Source of the DNA: an uncultured Clostridia bacterium
Lineage (GTDB): Bacteria > Bacillota > Clostridia > HGM11327
Direction: 5' to 3'
DNA: 5,456 bases
Assembly (NCBI GenBank): GCA_905210525.1
Contig: CAJLXE010000127.1
Location: 1-5,456, forward strand
A model generated the notes under the pieces. It was not told where the DNA came from, did not search any database, and was given only the letters and a program-made list of their open reading frames with translations. Made by a program: the position numbers and the translations under genes. This document shows positions 1 through 5,456 of this stretch, piece by piece (position 1 is the first letter of the stretch; every line of letters starts with the position of its first letter).

Positions 1-28
1 AATCCGGATATGAATAAACTACTATCAT

Positions 29-57
29 ATTATATTAAAAATTATCTGTATTGTCAA
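29..57 (-). promoter_or_regulatory. Leftward consensus sigma-A promoter (divergent from melA)
   Basis: Read on the minus strand, TTGACA lies at 57-52 and TATAAT at 34-29, separated by exactly 17 bases. Both hexamers are perfect consensus matches. Transcription would start near position 22 and leave the window on the left, so a gene divergent from melA is expected there. Its identity cannot be seen. A sugar regulator or transporter gene is a guess based on the usual neighbours of melA. Confidence 0.7.
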
Positions 58-98
58 GTATAAAACACCAAATTTAAAACATTTTTTAATATTATGTT

Positions 99-120
99 TG
101 TGATATATCATGTGATATAT
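99..120. repeat. Operator-like palindrome and direct repeat between divergent promoters
   Basis: TGTGATATAT occurs twice, at 99-108 and 111-120, with a 12-bp period. The same bases also form a perfect inverted repeat, ATATATCA-TG-TGATATAT, at 103-120, and the 10-mer TGATATATCA at 101-110 is itself a palindrome. The inverted repeat is centred about 66 bp upstream of the predicted melA start and about 90 bp upstream of the leftward start. That fits an activator site, but AT-rich chance symmetry remains possible. No regulator gene is visible to pair it with. Confidence 0.4.
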
Positions 121-131
121 TCTCTGCTTGA

Positions 132-158
132 ATAAAAAAACATTGATATAAAAAAACA
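132..158. repeat. Direct repeat ATAAAAAAACA flanking the melA -35
   Basis: The 11-mer ATAAAAAAACA occurs at 132-142 and 148-158, a 16-bp period, one copy on each side of the TTGATA hexamer. It may be a bent A-tract element or a tandem protein site. Low complexity makes coincidence plausible. Confidence 0.35.
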
Positions 159-171
159 AACATGTTATAAT
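143..171 (+). promoter_or_regulatory. melA promoter, sigma-A type with extended -10
   Basis: TTGATA (143-148) and TATAAT (166-171) are spaced by 17 bases, and TG at 163-164 makes an extended -10. Transcription should start near 178, giving a leader of about 95 bases before the chosen ATG at 273. A-tracts around the -35 could act as an UP-like or bent element. The match is strong enough for high basal activity, so any sugar control probably uses repression or catabolite control rather than rescue of a weak promoter. Confidence 0.75.
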
Positions 172-228
172 AGACATTGTAAAATACTATGAGCAAGTCT
201 GTAATAAAAAGGTTTAATTAAATCGTGT

Positions 229-238
229 CCTGTACAGG
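229..238. repeat. Perfect palindrome CCTGTACAGG in the melA leader
   Basis: This GC-richer 10-bp perfect palindrome sits in an otherwise AT-rich leader, about 50 bases downstream of the predicted melA transcription start. Its position suits a roadblock-type repressor site. It has no loop, so it would not form an RNA hairpin by itself. No matching second copy was noticed in the window. Confidence 0.3.
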
Positions 239-261
239 CTTTATCATGCAAAAAAAATACC

Positions 262-266
262 GGGAG
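262..266 (+). promoter_or_regulatory. melA ribosome binding site deciding the start
   Basis: GGGAG ends 6 bases before the ATG at 273. The in-frame upstream candidates, GTG at 225 and ATG at 246, have poorer or no Shine-Dalgarno matches and would add residues absent from known MelA proteins. Confidence 0.75.
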
Positions 267-272
267 ATTAAT

Positions 273-1607
273 ATGGGTAAAATTACATTTATGGGTGCGG
301 GCAGCACCGTATTTGCAAAAAACGTACTCGGCGATACCTTGTGTACGCCTGCGTTAAAAGATTTTGAAATAGCATTGTACGATATCGATGCCGAACGTCT
401 TGAAGAGTCATATATAATGGTAACCGCATTAAACAAAAATTTGAATGACAATCGAGCAAAAATAGAAAAATACCTTGGCGTAGAAAACAGAAAAGCAGCT
501 CTTGCCGGAGCCGACTTTGTTGTCAACGCTATACAGGTAGGCGGTTATGAGCCATGCACCGTAACAGATTTTGAAATACCAAAGAAATACGGCCTCCGTC
601 AGACAATAGCAGACACACTCGGTATAGGCGGCATATTCAGAGCGCTTCGTACAATACCCGTTCTTGAGGGTTTTGCAAGAGACATGGAAGAAGTTTGCCC
701 CGATGCATATTTCCTTAACTACACTAACCCCATGGCAATGCTTGCAGGCTATATGCAGCGTTACACAGGAATCAAAACTGTCGGACTTTGCCACAGCGTT
801 CAGAGTTGTTCACGTTATCTGTTGAATGCTCTTCAAATACCATACACAGAGCCTCTCAAAGAATCCATTGCCGGCATAAACCATATGGGATGGCTTTTGG
901 AAATAAAGAACTCAGACGGAACAGATCTCTACCCCGAAATCAAAAAGCGTGTCCGTGAAGTTCTCGAAAACGGAAAAGTGTTTAAAGATTGTTGTCAATG
1001 GGACAAGGTTCGTTACGAATACGTCCGCAGATTCGGTTATTACTGCACAGAATCAAGCGAGCACAACTCCGAATACAACAACTTGTTCATAAAATCCAAA
1101 TATCCTGAGCTTATAGAAAAATACAGCATTCCGCTCGACGAATATCCGCGCAGATGCGTTAACCAGATAGCAGGATGGAAGCATCAAAAAGAAGAATATC
1201 TTGCAGGTAATATATCGCACAAGCGTTCACATGAGTATGCTTCATATATAATGGAAGCAATCACCACAGACGTACCGTATAAAATAGGCGGAAACGTTAT
1301 CAATAACGGCTGCATCGAAAATCTTCCGGCAGAAGCGTGTGTTGAGATTGCTTGTCTTGTAAACAGAGCAGGCATACAGCCGACACGTGTAGGCAGACTT
1401 CCCGAAGTTCTCGCTGCAATGAACAGAACAAACATAAATGTTCAGCTTCTCACCATTGAAGCCGCTGTAACAAAGAAAAAAGATGTAATATACCAGGCTG
1501 CAATGCTTGATCCTCATACATCTTCCGAATTGAGCATAGATGACATAGTTTCGCTTTGCGACGACCTTATCGAAGCTCACGGCGATTGGCTTCCCAAATA
1601 CAACTGA
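273..1607 (+). CDS. melA: Alpha-galactosidase, glycoside hydrolase family 4 (MelA)
   Basis: This cytoplasmic enzyme cleaves alpha-galactosides such as melibiose to galactose plus the remaining sugar. It uses the unusual GH4 redox mechanism, which needs NAD and a divalent metal, usually Mn. The 444-residue protein is close to E. coli MelA in length and aligns with it from memory end to end. Visible are the Rossmann motif GAGSTVF (8-14), YDID (36-39, end of the second strand), VGGYEPCTVTDFE (89-101), DTLG.GG.RALRTIP (115-129), NYTNPMAM (149-156), the metal-ligand region GLCHSVQ (171-177, Cys173) and GINHM (201-205, His204), and a C-terminal HGDWLP. CHSV after GL is the signature usually seen in alpha-galactosidases, against CDMP in 6-phospho-alpha-glucosidases. 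ATG 273 is chosen over GTG 225 and ATG 246 because of GGGAG at 262-266 and the homologues' N-terminus. The gene is monocistronic, with no permease beside it in this window. Confidence 0.95.
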   Translation: MGKITFMGAGSTVFAKNVLGDTLCTPALKDFEIALYDIDAERLEESYIMVTALNKNLNDNRAKIEKYLGVENRKAALAGADFVVNAIQVGGYEPCTVTDFEIPKKYGLRQTIADTLGIGGIFRALRTIPVLEGFARDMEEVCPDAYFLNYTNPMAMLAGYMQRYTGIKTVGLCHSVQSCSRYLLNALQIPYTEPLKESIAGINHMGWLLEIKNSDGTDLYPEIKKRVREVLENGKVFKDCCQWDKVRYEYVRRFGYYCTESSEHNSEYNNLFIKSKYPELIEKYSIPLDEYPRRCVNQIAGWKHQKEEYLAGNISHKRSHEYASYIMEAITTDVPYKIGGNVINNGCIENLPAEACVEIACLVNRAGIQPTRVGRLPEVLAAMNRTNINVQLLTIEAAVTKKKDVIYQAAMLDPHTSSELSIDDIVSLCDDLIEAHGDWLPKYN

Positions 1608-1629
1608 TAGTTATCAATCGGCAATTAAA

Positions 1630-1661
1630 AAACCGCAGAGTTCTTATAAACTCTGCGGTTT
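1630..1661. terminator. Bidirectional terminator between melA and the amidohydrolase gene
   Basis: A perfect 13-bp stem (1630-1642 paired with 1649-1661) with a 6-base loop, CTTATA, has the core CCGCAGAG/CTCTGCGG. On the minus strand it is followed by six T residues and more A/T, a textbook intrinsic terminator for the gene ending at 1665. On the plus strand the tail is TTTACTTTATAT, weaker but adequate for melA. It occupies most of the 57-bp gap between the convergent stop codons. Confidence 0.9.
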
Positions 1662-1664
1662 ACT

Positions 1665-2456
1665 TTATATTCCAAGCAGTCTTTCCGCCGAAATGTGAAA
1701 TATCATTTCTTTCTCGGCATCGGAAAGATTCAACCCTTTTACTTGCCGCACTGCATCGGCAGGTCTTTGCCACGGCACATCGCTGCCAAGCAAAACTCTG
1801 TCTGCACCGTGTTTGCGTATTATTCTTTCAAGCTCTTCATTGCTTATATGTGACGCAAGAAATGCAGTATCAAGCCATATATTATCAATTCCCGCAACAT
1901 ACTTATATACGTCGTCAAAGCGGTACATTCCGCCCAAATGCGCAAGAACTATTTTTAGATCCGGAAACGCTTTTGCAATTTTTGCGGAGGGCTCCGGAAG
2001 GCAATGTATTACATCCGGAGAAAGCGGATCAAATCCTGCATGGAAAACCACAATCAATCCAAGCTCCTCACATTTCTTATATATATGGAACATTTTCGGG
2101 TCTTCTACGAAAAAGTCCTGATAATCCGGATGAAATTTTATGCCTTTAAGCCCCAACGCTTTTATTCTTTCAAGTTCGTCTTCGGCGTCCGTGCTGTCCG
2201 GATGTATGCTTCCGAAGCATATCAGATTATCGCTGTTGAGTTCTGCGGAAATACCGTTTATTACTTTCTGTTGGGAAGGCTTTGTAGCTATGGGCAAATA
2301 AACGGCTTTATCTATATTGTCTTCCTTAAGTATTTTTCTTAATCCTTCAACAGTGCCGTCCGTATATGCCTTAAGTCCGCTTACCGACTCAAGCCTCGAT
2401 ATTGCTTTATGTGCAATGCTGTCGGCAAACGCGTGTGTGTGAAAATCTATATACAT
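1665..2456 (-). CDS. Metal-dependent hydrolase of the amidohydrolase_2 family
   Basis: This 263-residue cytoplasmic TIM-barrel enzyme belongs to the amidohydrolase superfamily, amidohydrolase_2 branch, which includes hydrolases and decarboxylases acting on small carboxylate or lactone substrates. The metal ligands are easy to place: DFHTH (His6, His8), GIKFHPDYQDF (105-115), VVFHAGFDP (His139), LAHLGG (His173) and LLGSDVPW (Asp226). The C-terminal ISAERLLGI resembles the family's usual ending, where the last helix carries N.RLL. The substrate cannot be named from sequence. ATG 2456 is chosen because the HxH strand must lie at the extreme N-terminus. The longer reading from 2525 would start inside a hairpin and add a meaningless leader. 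GGTGG at 2470-2466 is a moderate ribosome site, 9 bases away. The gene follows the isomerase gene on the same strand across a hairpin and probably depends on read-through from it. Confidence 0.85.
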   Translation of the reverse strand: MYIDFHTHAFADSIAHKAISRLESVSGLKAYTDGTVEGLRKILKEDNIDKAVYLPIATKPSQQKVINGISAELNSDNLICFGSIHPDSTDAEDELERIKALGLKGIKFHPDYQDFFVEDPKMFHIYKKCEELGLIVVFHAGFDPLSPDVIHCLPEPSAKIAKAFPDLKIVLAHLGGMYRFDDVYKYVAGIDNIWLDTAFLASHISNEELERIIRKHGADRVLLGSDVPWQRPADAVRQVKGLNLSDAEKEMIFHISAERLLGI

Positions 2457-2465
2457 AATTAAAAA

Positions 2466-2470
2466 CCACC
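2466..2470 (-). promoter_or_regulatory. Ribosome binding site of the amidohydrolase gene
   Basis: GGTGG on the minus strand lies 9 bases before the ATG at 2456. It is an imperfect Shine-Dalgarno sequence but supports this start over the longer in-frame reading. Confidence 0.5.
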
Positions 2471-2487
2471 ATATATCCGTAAAATAT

Positions 2488-2527
2488 AAATGCCGCAATA
2501 CGGCTGTTGCTCCGTTTTGCGGCATTT
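2488..2527 (-). terminator. Hairpin downstream of the isomerase gene (terminator or attenuating stem)
   Basis: An 11-bp stem (2488-2498 with 2517-2527, core TGCCGCAA/TTGCGGCA), a single T-T mismatch, then four more pairs (2500-2503 with 2512-2515) close an 8-base loop. It starts 12 bases after the isomerase stop codon. On the minus strand it is followed by TTTATATTTTA, a broken U-tract. This looks like an intrinsic terminator of moderate strength. It also lies between two same-strand genes, so partial read-through or 3'-end stabilisation are alternatives. Confidence 0.7.
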
Positions 2528-2539
2528 CATATATTGCTG

Positions 2540-3286
2540 TCAGAATTTATCTACCTGATACAGTATTTTAAGCTGATTTATTTTGCTCTTATAAGCCGCC
2601 TGTTGCTTATCTGCCATAAGCTGTTCTTTTATTCTGTCCTTTATATCCTCAAACGGTATAGCCGTCGATTCATTCTTCTTGTTAAGCTTTATTATGTGGT
2701 AACCGAAATCCGTTTTTACAGGACCGCGCATTTCGCCGGGTTCCATTGAGAAGCACGCCTCGTCAAATTCCGGAACCATTTGTCCTTTGCCGAAATCGCC
2801 GAGTTCTCCGCCTCTTTCGGATGACGGGCACTTGCTGTACTGCTTTGCAGCATCCTCAAACGTAATTTTACCATTCTGAATGTCGGAAAGTATATCTTTT
2901 GCTTTATCTTCATTGTCAACAAGTATATGGCTCGCATTTGCGGTAACTCCCGTTACAAACTTATCCTTGTTCTTTTCGTAATAATCCTTTACTTCCGCGT
3001 CGGTTACACTTACCTTTTCAACCGCTTTTTGTATCGCAAAGCTCACAAGAAGACTTTCCTTTGCTTTATTAAGCTCAGCCTTAAAAACAGGGTCTGCCTC
3101 ATAGAAATTTCGTGCTGCATCAAGCAAAAGCAGCTTCTGATTAATAAGCTCGTCAAGTATTATAGCATAGCCTTGCGGGTTTTTATAACTTTGACCGCGC
3201 TGTCCGAGGTTCTCAATAAAATCTTCAACATCTGCCTGTGTTATGGTCTTTCCCATTACAGATGCAAGTACTTTTTCGTTTGCCAT
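2540..3286 (-). CDS. Parvulin-type (PpiC) peptidyl-prolyl cis-trans isomerase, cytoplasmic
   Basis: This protein catalyses cis-trans isomerisation of peptide bonds before proline and likely acts as a folding helper. Of its 248 residues, about 1-100 form a helical, SurA/PrsA-like N-terminal chaperone part. Roughly 114-202 form the rotamase domain, with ASHILV (118-123), FEDAAKQYS (143-151), GGELGDFGKGQMVPEFDEA (159-177), GPVKTDFGYHIIKL (188-201) and a charged C-terminal helix. There is no signal peptide, lipobox or membrane segment, so unlike PrsA it should stay in the cytoplasm. Similar signal-less PpiC proteins are common in Clostridia. ATG 3286 is chosen because a strong AAAGGAG (3300-3294) sits 7 bases upstream. 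A longer reading from 3325 would begin upstream of that site. The gene has its own predicted promoter and is followed by a hairpin, then the amidohydrolase gene. Confidence 0.92.
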   Translation of the reverse strand: MANEKVLASVMGKTITQADVEDFIENLGQRGQSYKNPQGYAIILDELINQKLLLLDAARNFYEADPVFKAELNKAKESLLVSFAIQKAVEKVSVTDAEVKDYYEKNKDKFVTGVTANASHILVDNEDKAKDILSDIQNGKITFEDAAKQYSKCPSSERGGELGDFGKGQMVPEFDEACFSMEPGEMRGPVKTDFGYHIIKLNKKNESTAIPFEDIKDRIKEQLMADKQQAAYKSKINQLKILYQVDKF

Positions 3287-3293
3287 ATATTTG

Positions 3294-3300
3294 CTCCTTT
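3294..3300 (-). promoter_or_regulatory. Strong ribosome binding site of the isomerase gene
   Basis: AAAGGAG on the minus strand is separated by 7 bases from the ATG at 3286. It fixes the start and excludes the upstream in-frame extension. Confidence 0.85.
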
Positions 3301-3315
3301 TTATAAACTTAATAT

Positions 3316-3324
3316 AGTATAACA
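3316..3324 (-). promoter_or_regulatory. Probable extended -10 promoter of the isomerase gene
   Basis: On the minus strand TGTTATACT (3324-3316) is an extended -10 (TGn plus TATACT). No good -35 lies at 17 bases; the hexamer there is ACATTG. Transcription would start near 3309, leaving a leader of about 22 bases that still contains the ribosome site. The strength is uncertain because the spacer is AT-rich. Confidence 0.5.
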
Positions 3325-3405
3325 AAATATTATGTACTCAATGTAAACAAAGTGCACATTTTATACAGACAAATAAAAATATTTCCGCAAAAACATCTCA
3401 CGCCC

Positions 3406-4338
3406 TCAGTTATTGGGGTTCCGTTCGATTTTATTTATGTCATACGGCGTTGTCTGATATACAAAATAGTTCAGCCAGTTTGAATAAAGCAGATTCGCAT
3501 GTGACCGCCACGTAACAATCGGTTCAAGCAAAGGATTATCGTCAGGAAAATAATTTTCAGGAATATTTATCTTTTTTCCTGCCGCAACGTCACGTTTATA
3601 TTCATTGTTAAGCGTCTGAGCATCGTACTCGGAATGTCCCGTAATAAATATTTGTCTGCCGTTTTCGGTTGACATTGCATATATTCCTGCTTTTTCCGAC
3701 GAAGCAAGAATTTTTATCTCCGGTATTCTTTCTATTTCTTCCCTCAGAAGCGTTGTGTGACGCGAATGAGGCACCATAAACACGTCGTCAAACCCGCGCA
3801 ACAGTATAGATCTCTTGTAATCGGCTTTATGAGGAAACACACCGAACATTTTATTGTCAAGCTTATGCTTTTTCACTCCGAAATGATAATAAAGTGCGGC
3901 CTGTGCTCCCCAACATATATGAAATGTACTGTGAACATGAGTCTTGCTCCATTCCATTATGCAACACAACTCATCCCAATACTCCACCTGTTCAAATTCC
4001 AGATGTTCAACAGGTGCACCCGTTATAATCATACCATCAAAATTCTCTGCTTTGACATCGTCAAACACTTTATAAAACGCCAACAAATGATCCTGCGACG
4101 TGTTTTTTGACTGATGAGTCTGCATATGCAAAAGAGTCAGCTCAACTTGAAGAGACGTGTTTCCCAACAGACGTGAAAGTTGAGTTTCTGTGTCAATTTT
4201 GGTCGGCATAAGATTTACAAGCAATATTTTAAGCGGTCTTATATCCTGAGTTCTCGCTCTTGTTTCGGTCATTACGAATATATTTTCATCCGTAAGTGTT
4301 TTTGTAGCCGGCAATTCGTTAGGAATTTTTATAGGCAT
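3406..4338 (-). CDS. metA: Homoserine O-acetyltransferase (MetA family, Glu111 type)
   Basis: This enzyme transfers an acyl group from acyl-CoA to the hydroxyl of L-homoserine, the committed step of methionine synthesis. The 310-residue length and residue numbering match the MetA family exactly: Lys47 in MPTKIDTE, nucleophile Cys142 in HICWGAQAA, PHSRH (190-194), the His235/Glu237 pair in GHSEYDA, and Arg249. Residue 111, in TGAPVEHLEF, is Glu. In MetA proteins Glu111 goes with acetyl-CoA and Gly111 (as in E. coli) with succinyl-CoA, so I infer an acetyltransferase even though annotation often says succinyltransferase. ATG 4338 is preferred: AAAGGA (4355-4350) lies 11 bases upstream, whereas the TTG at 4347 is only 2 bases from it. 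The gene begins 21 bp after the metY stop, almost certainly in one operon. No clear hairpin follows its stop codon. Confidence 0.95.
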   Translation of the reverse strand: MPIKIPNELPATKTLTDENIFVMTETRARTQDIRPLKILLVNLMPTKIDTETQLSRLLGNTSLQVELTLLHMQTHQSKNTSQDHLLAFYKVFDDVKAENFDGMIITGAPVEHLEFEQVEYWDELCCIMEWSKTHVHSTFHICWGAQAALYYHFGVKKHKLDNKMFGVFPHKADYKRSILLRGFDDVFMVPHSRHTTLLREEIERIPEIKILASSEKAGIYAMSTENGRQIFITGHSEYDAQTLNNEYKRDVAAGKKINIPENYFPDDNPLLEPIVTWRSHANLLYSNWLNYFVYQTTPYDINKIERNPNN

Positions 4339-4349
4339 GATAAACAATA

Positions 4350-4355
4350 TCCTTT
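4350..4355 (-). promoter_or_regulatory. metA ribosome binding site in the metY-metA gap
   Basis: AAAGGA on the minus strand falls 4 bases after the metY stop codon and 11 bases before the metA ATG at 4338. The spacing is slightly long but rules out the TTG at 4347. Confidence 0.6.
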
Positions 4356-4359
4356 CATC

Positions 4360-5456
4360 TTAAATATTTTCCAGCGCCTGTTTTATGTCTTCGATAAGAT
4401 CATCGGCATTTTCTATTCCGCAGGAATATCTGATAAGTTCCGGAGACACGCCTGCCGCACGAAGTTCATCATCGTTCAGCTGTCTGTGAGTAGTGCTTGC
4501 CGGATGCAGACAGCACGTGCGTGCGTCCGCAACGTGTGTTTCTATCGCCGCAAGTTTTAAGTTTTTCATGAATTTTGACGCTGCCTCACGCGAGCCCTTT
4601 ATTCCGAAGCTTACAACTCCGCACGTTCCGTTCGGCATATATTTCTTTGCCAGTTCGTAATATCTGCACGATTTAAGTCCGGGATATTCAACCCATGCTA
4701 TCTTGTCGTTACTTTCAAGATATTCAGCTACCTTCAGTGCATTTTCGCAATGACGCGCCATCCGCACATGAAGACTCTCAAGCCCGAGATTGAGCAGATA
4801 TGCACTTTGAGGCGACTGTACCGAACCAAGATCACGCATAAGCTGAACCGTTGCCTTTGTTATAAACGCACCGCCTATACCGAATCTTTCAACATATGTA
4901 ACTCCATGGTAGCTCTCGTCCGGAGTGCAAAGTCCGGGGAATTTATCAGCATGAGCCGCCCAGTCGAATTTACCCGAATCAACAATACAGCCGCCCACCG
5001 CAGAGCCGTGACCGTCCATATATTTTGTGGTTGAATGTGTAACAATATCCGCGCCCCATTCAAACGGTCTGCAATTAACCGGAGTAGCAAAGGTATTGTC
5101 AAGTATAAGCGGAACTCCGTGTTCATGAGCCGCCGATGCGAATTTTTCTATATCCAGAACCGTAAGTGCGGGGTTTGCTATCGTTTCACCGAAAACTGCC
5201 TTTGTGTTCGGGCGAAAAGCCGCGTCAAGCTCTTCTTTTGTACAATCCGGAGAAACAAACGTAAAATCTATTCCCATTTTTTTCATTGTAACCGCAAATA
5301 AATTAAACGTACCTCCGTATATAGTTGATGACGATATAACATGATCTCCGCAAGACGCTATATTAAACACAGCAAAAAAGTTTGCCGCCTGCCCCGAAGA
5401 AGTAAGCATCGCCGCAGAACCGCCTTCCATTTCGCATATTTTTGCGGCAACAGTAT
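4360..5456 (-). CDS. metY: O-acetylhomoserine sulfhydrylase (MetY), 5' end off the window
   Basis: This PLP-dependent enzyme of the Cys/Met metabolism family converts O-acetylhomoserine plus sulfide to homocysteine and acetate. The reading frame stays open to the right edge and gives 364 residues. With a usual length near 425-430, about 60-70 N-terminal residues are missing. Visible are the PLP-phosphate region SSGQAANF, STIYGGTFNLF with the ring-stacking Tyr, the cofactor-binding Asp in LILDNTFATP, and the Schiff-base Lys in HSTTKYMDGHG (codon 5025-5023). The stretch FPGLCTPDESYHG (codons about 4940-4900) and the overall length separate sulfhydrylases from shorter cystathionine gamma-synthases. 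The ending HPASTTHRQL...RYSCGIE matches the family's substrate-carboxylate Arg region. The ATG at 5430 is internal, because coding continues upstream in frame. It shares an operon with metA. Its promoter, and any methionine riboswitch, lie outside. Confidence 0.93.
   Translation of the reverse strand, partial: TVAAKICEMEGGSAAMLTSSGQAANFFAVFNIASCGDHVISSSTIYGGTFNLFAVTMKKMGIDFTFVSPDCTKEELDAAFRPNTKAVFGETIANPALTVLDIEKFASAAHEHGVPLILDNTFATPVNCRPFEWGADIVTHSTTKYMDGHGSAVGGCIVDSGKFDWAAHADKFPGLCTPDESYHGVTYVERFGIGGAFITKATVQLMRDLGSVQSPQSAYLLNLGLESLHVRMARHCENALKVAEYLESNDKIAWVEYPGLKSCRYYELAKKYMPNGTCGVVSFGIKGSREAASKFMKNLKLAAIETHVADARTCCLHPASTTHRQLNDDELRAAGVSPELIRYSCGIENADDLIEDIKQALENI

Noticed and set aside
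225..272. GTG at 225 or ATG at 246 as start of melA
   Set aside because: The extra 16 or 9 residues precede the Rossmann strand seen at the very N-terminus of known MelA, and GGGAG at 262-266 points to ATG 273.
60..272. Catabolite-responsive (cre) site at melA
   Set aside because: I looked for a WTGNNARCGNWWWCAW-like sequence around the promoter and leader and found none convincing.
1556..2149. 197-residue plus-strand open frame spanning the terminator
   Set aside because: It lies antisense to the amidohydrolase and runs through the terminator stem. Its composition looks random and it matches no family I recognise.
2461..2483. Promoter for the amidohydrolase (TTGCGG-17-TATATG on the minus strand)
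   Set aside because: The -35 falls inside the hairpin, the -10 is poor, and the start would leave a leader too short to contain the ribosome site.
2457..2525. N-terminal extension of the amidohydrolase to 2525
   Set aside because: It would be encoded by the hairpin at 2488-2527 and places the HxH motif unnaturally far from the N-terminus.
2927..3322. 131-residue plus-strand open frame opposite the isomerase
   Set aside because: It is an antisense shadow of a well-supported gene, rich in Cys, Tyr and Phe as expected from reverse reading, and I see no ribosome site for it.
3340..3360. AATGT-N11-ACATT inverted repeat upstream of the isomerase -10
   Set aside because: The arms are only 5 bp in an AT-rich spacer, which is expected by chance.
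5035..5456. SAM riboswitch or T-box for the methionine genes
   Set aside because: The sequence is metY coding to the right edge, so any such leader must lie outside the window.

Overview
The window is a low-GC stretch with Firmicutes-type expression signals: AGGAG-like ribosome sites, near-consensus sigma-A promoters and very AT-rich spacers. The protein types fit an anaerobic, probably gut-associated member of the Clostridia. That placement is inferred from style and gene content, with no marker gene to prove it. I see five protein genes (one cut by the right edge), two strong hairpins and several promoters. I see no RNA gene, CRISPR array, insertion sequence or other mobile element.

Left part (1-1661): an AT-rich control region of about 270 bp precedes melA, a family GH4 NAD/Mn-dependent alpha-galactosidase on the + strand. 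The region holds a strong promoter for melA (TTGATA-17-TATAAT with an extended -10). It also holds a perfect consensus promoter firing leftward out of the window. Between them lies an 18-bp palindrome/direct-repeat element that could bind a regulator. A divergent gene, possibly a regulator or transporter for alpha-galactosides, is therefore expected just off the left edge. melA stands alone and ends at a hairpin shared with the convergent genes.

Right part (1665-5456), all on the - strand and so read from right to left: metY (O-acetylhomoserine sulfhydrylase, N-terminus off the window), metA (homoserine O-acyltransferase), a cytoplasmic parvulin-type peptidyl-prolyl isomerase, and a TIM-barrel metal-dependent hydrolase of the amidohydrolase_2 family. 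metY and metA are 21 bp apart and form a methionine pair. MetA carries Glu at position 111, the residue tied to acetyl-CoA use, so its product O-acetylhomoserine is the substrate of MetY. Together they make homocysteine by direct sulfhydrylation. The isomerase has its own extended -10 promoter, and a hairpin separates it from the hydrolase gene, which has no evident promoter of its own. All leftward transcription ends at the bidirectional terminator at about 1630-1661.

Nothing here amounts to a clearly new biological system. The points most worth checking are the divergent control region at melA, the hairpin-punctuated isomerase/hydrolase pair, and the unassigned substrate of the hydrolase.
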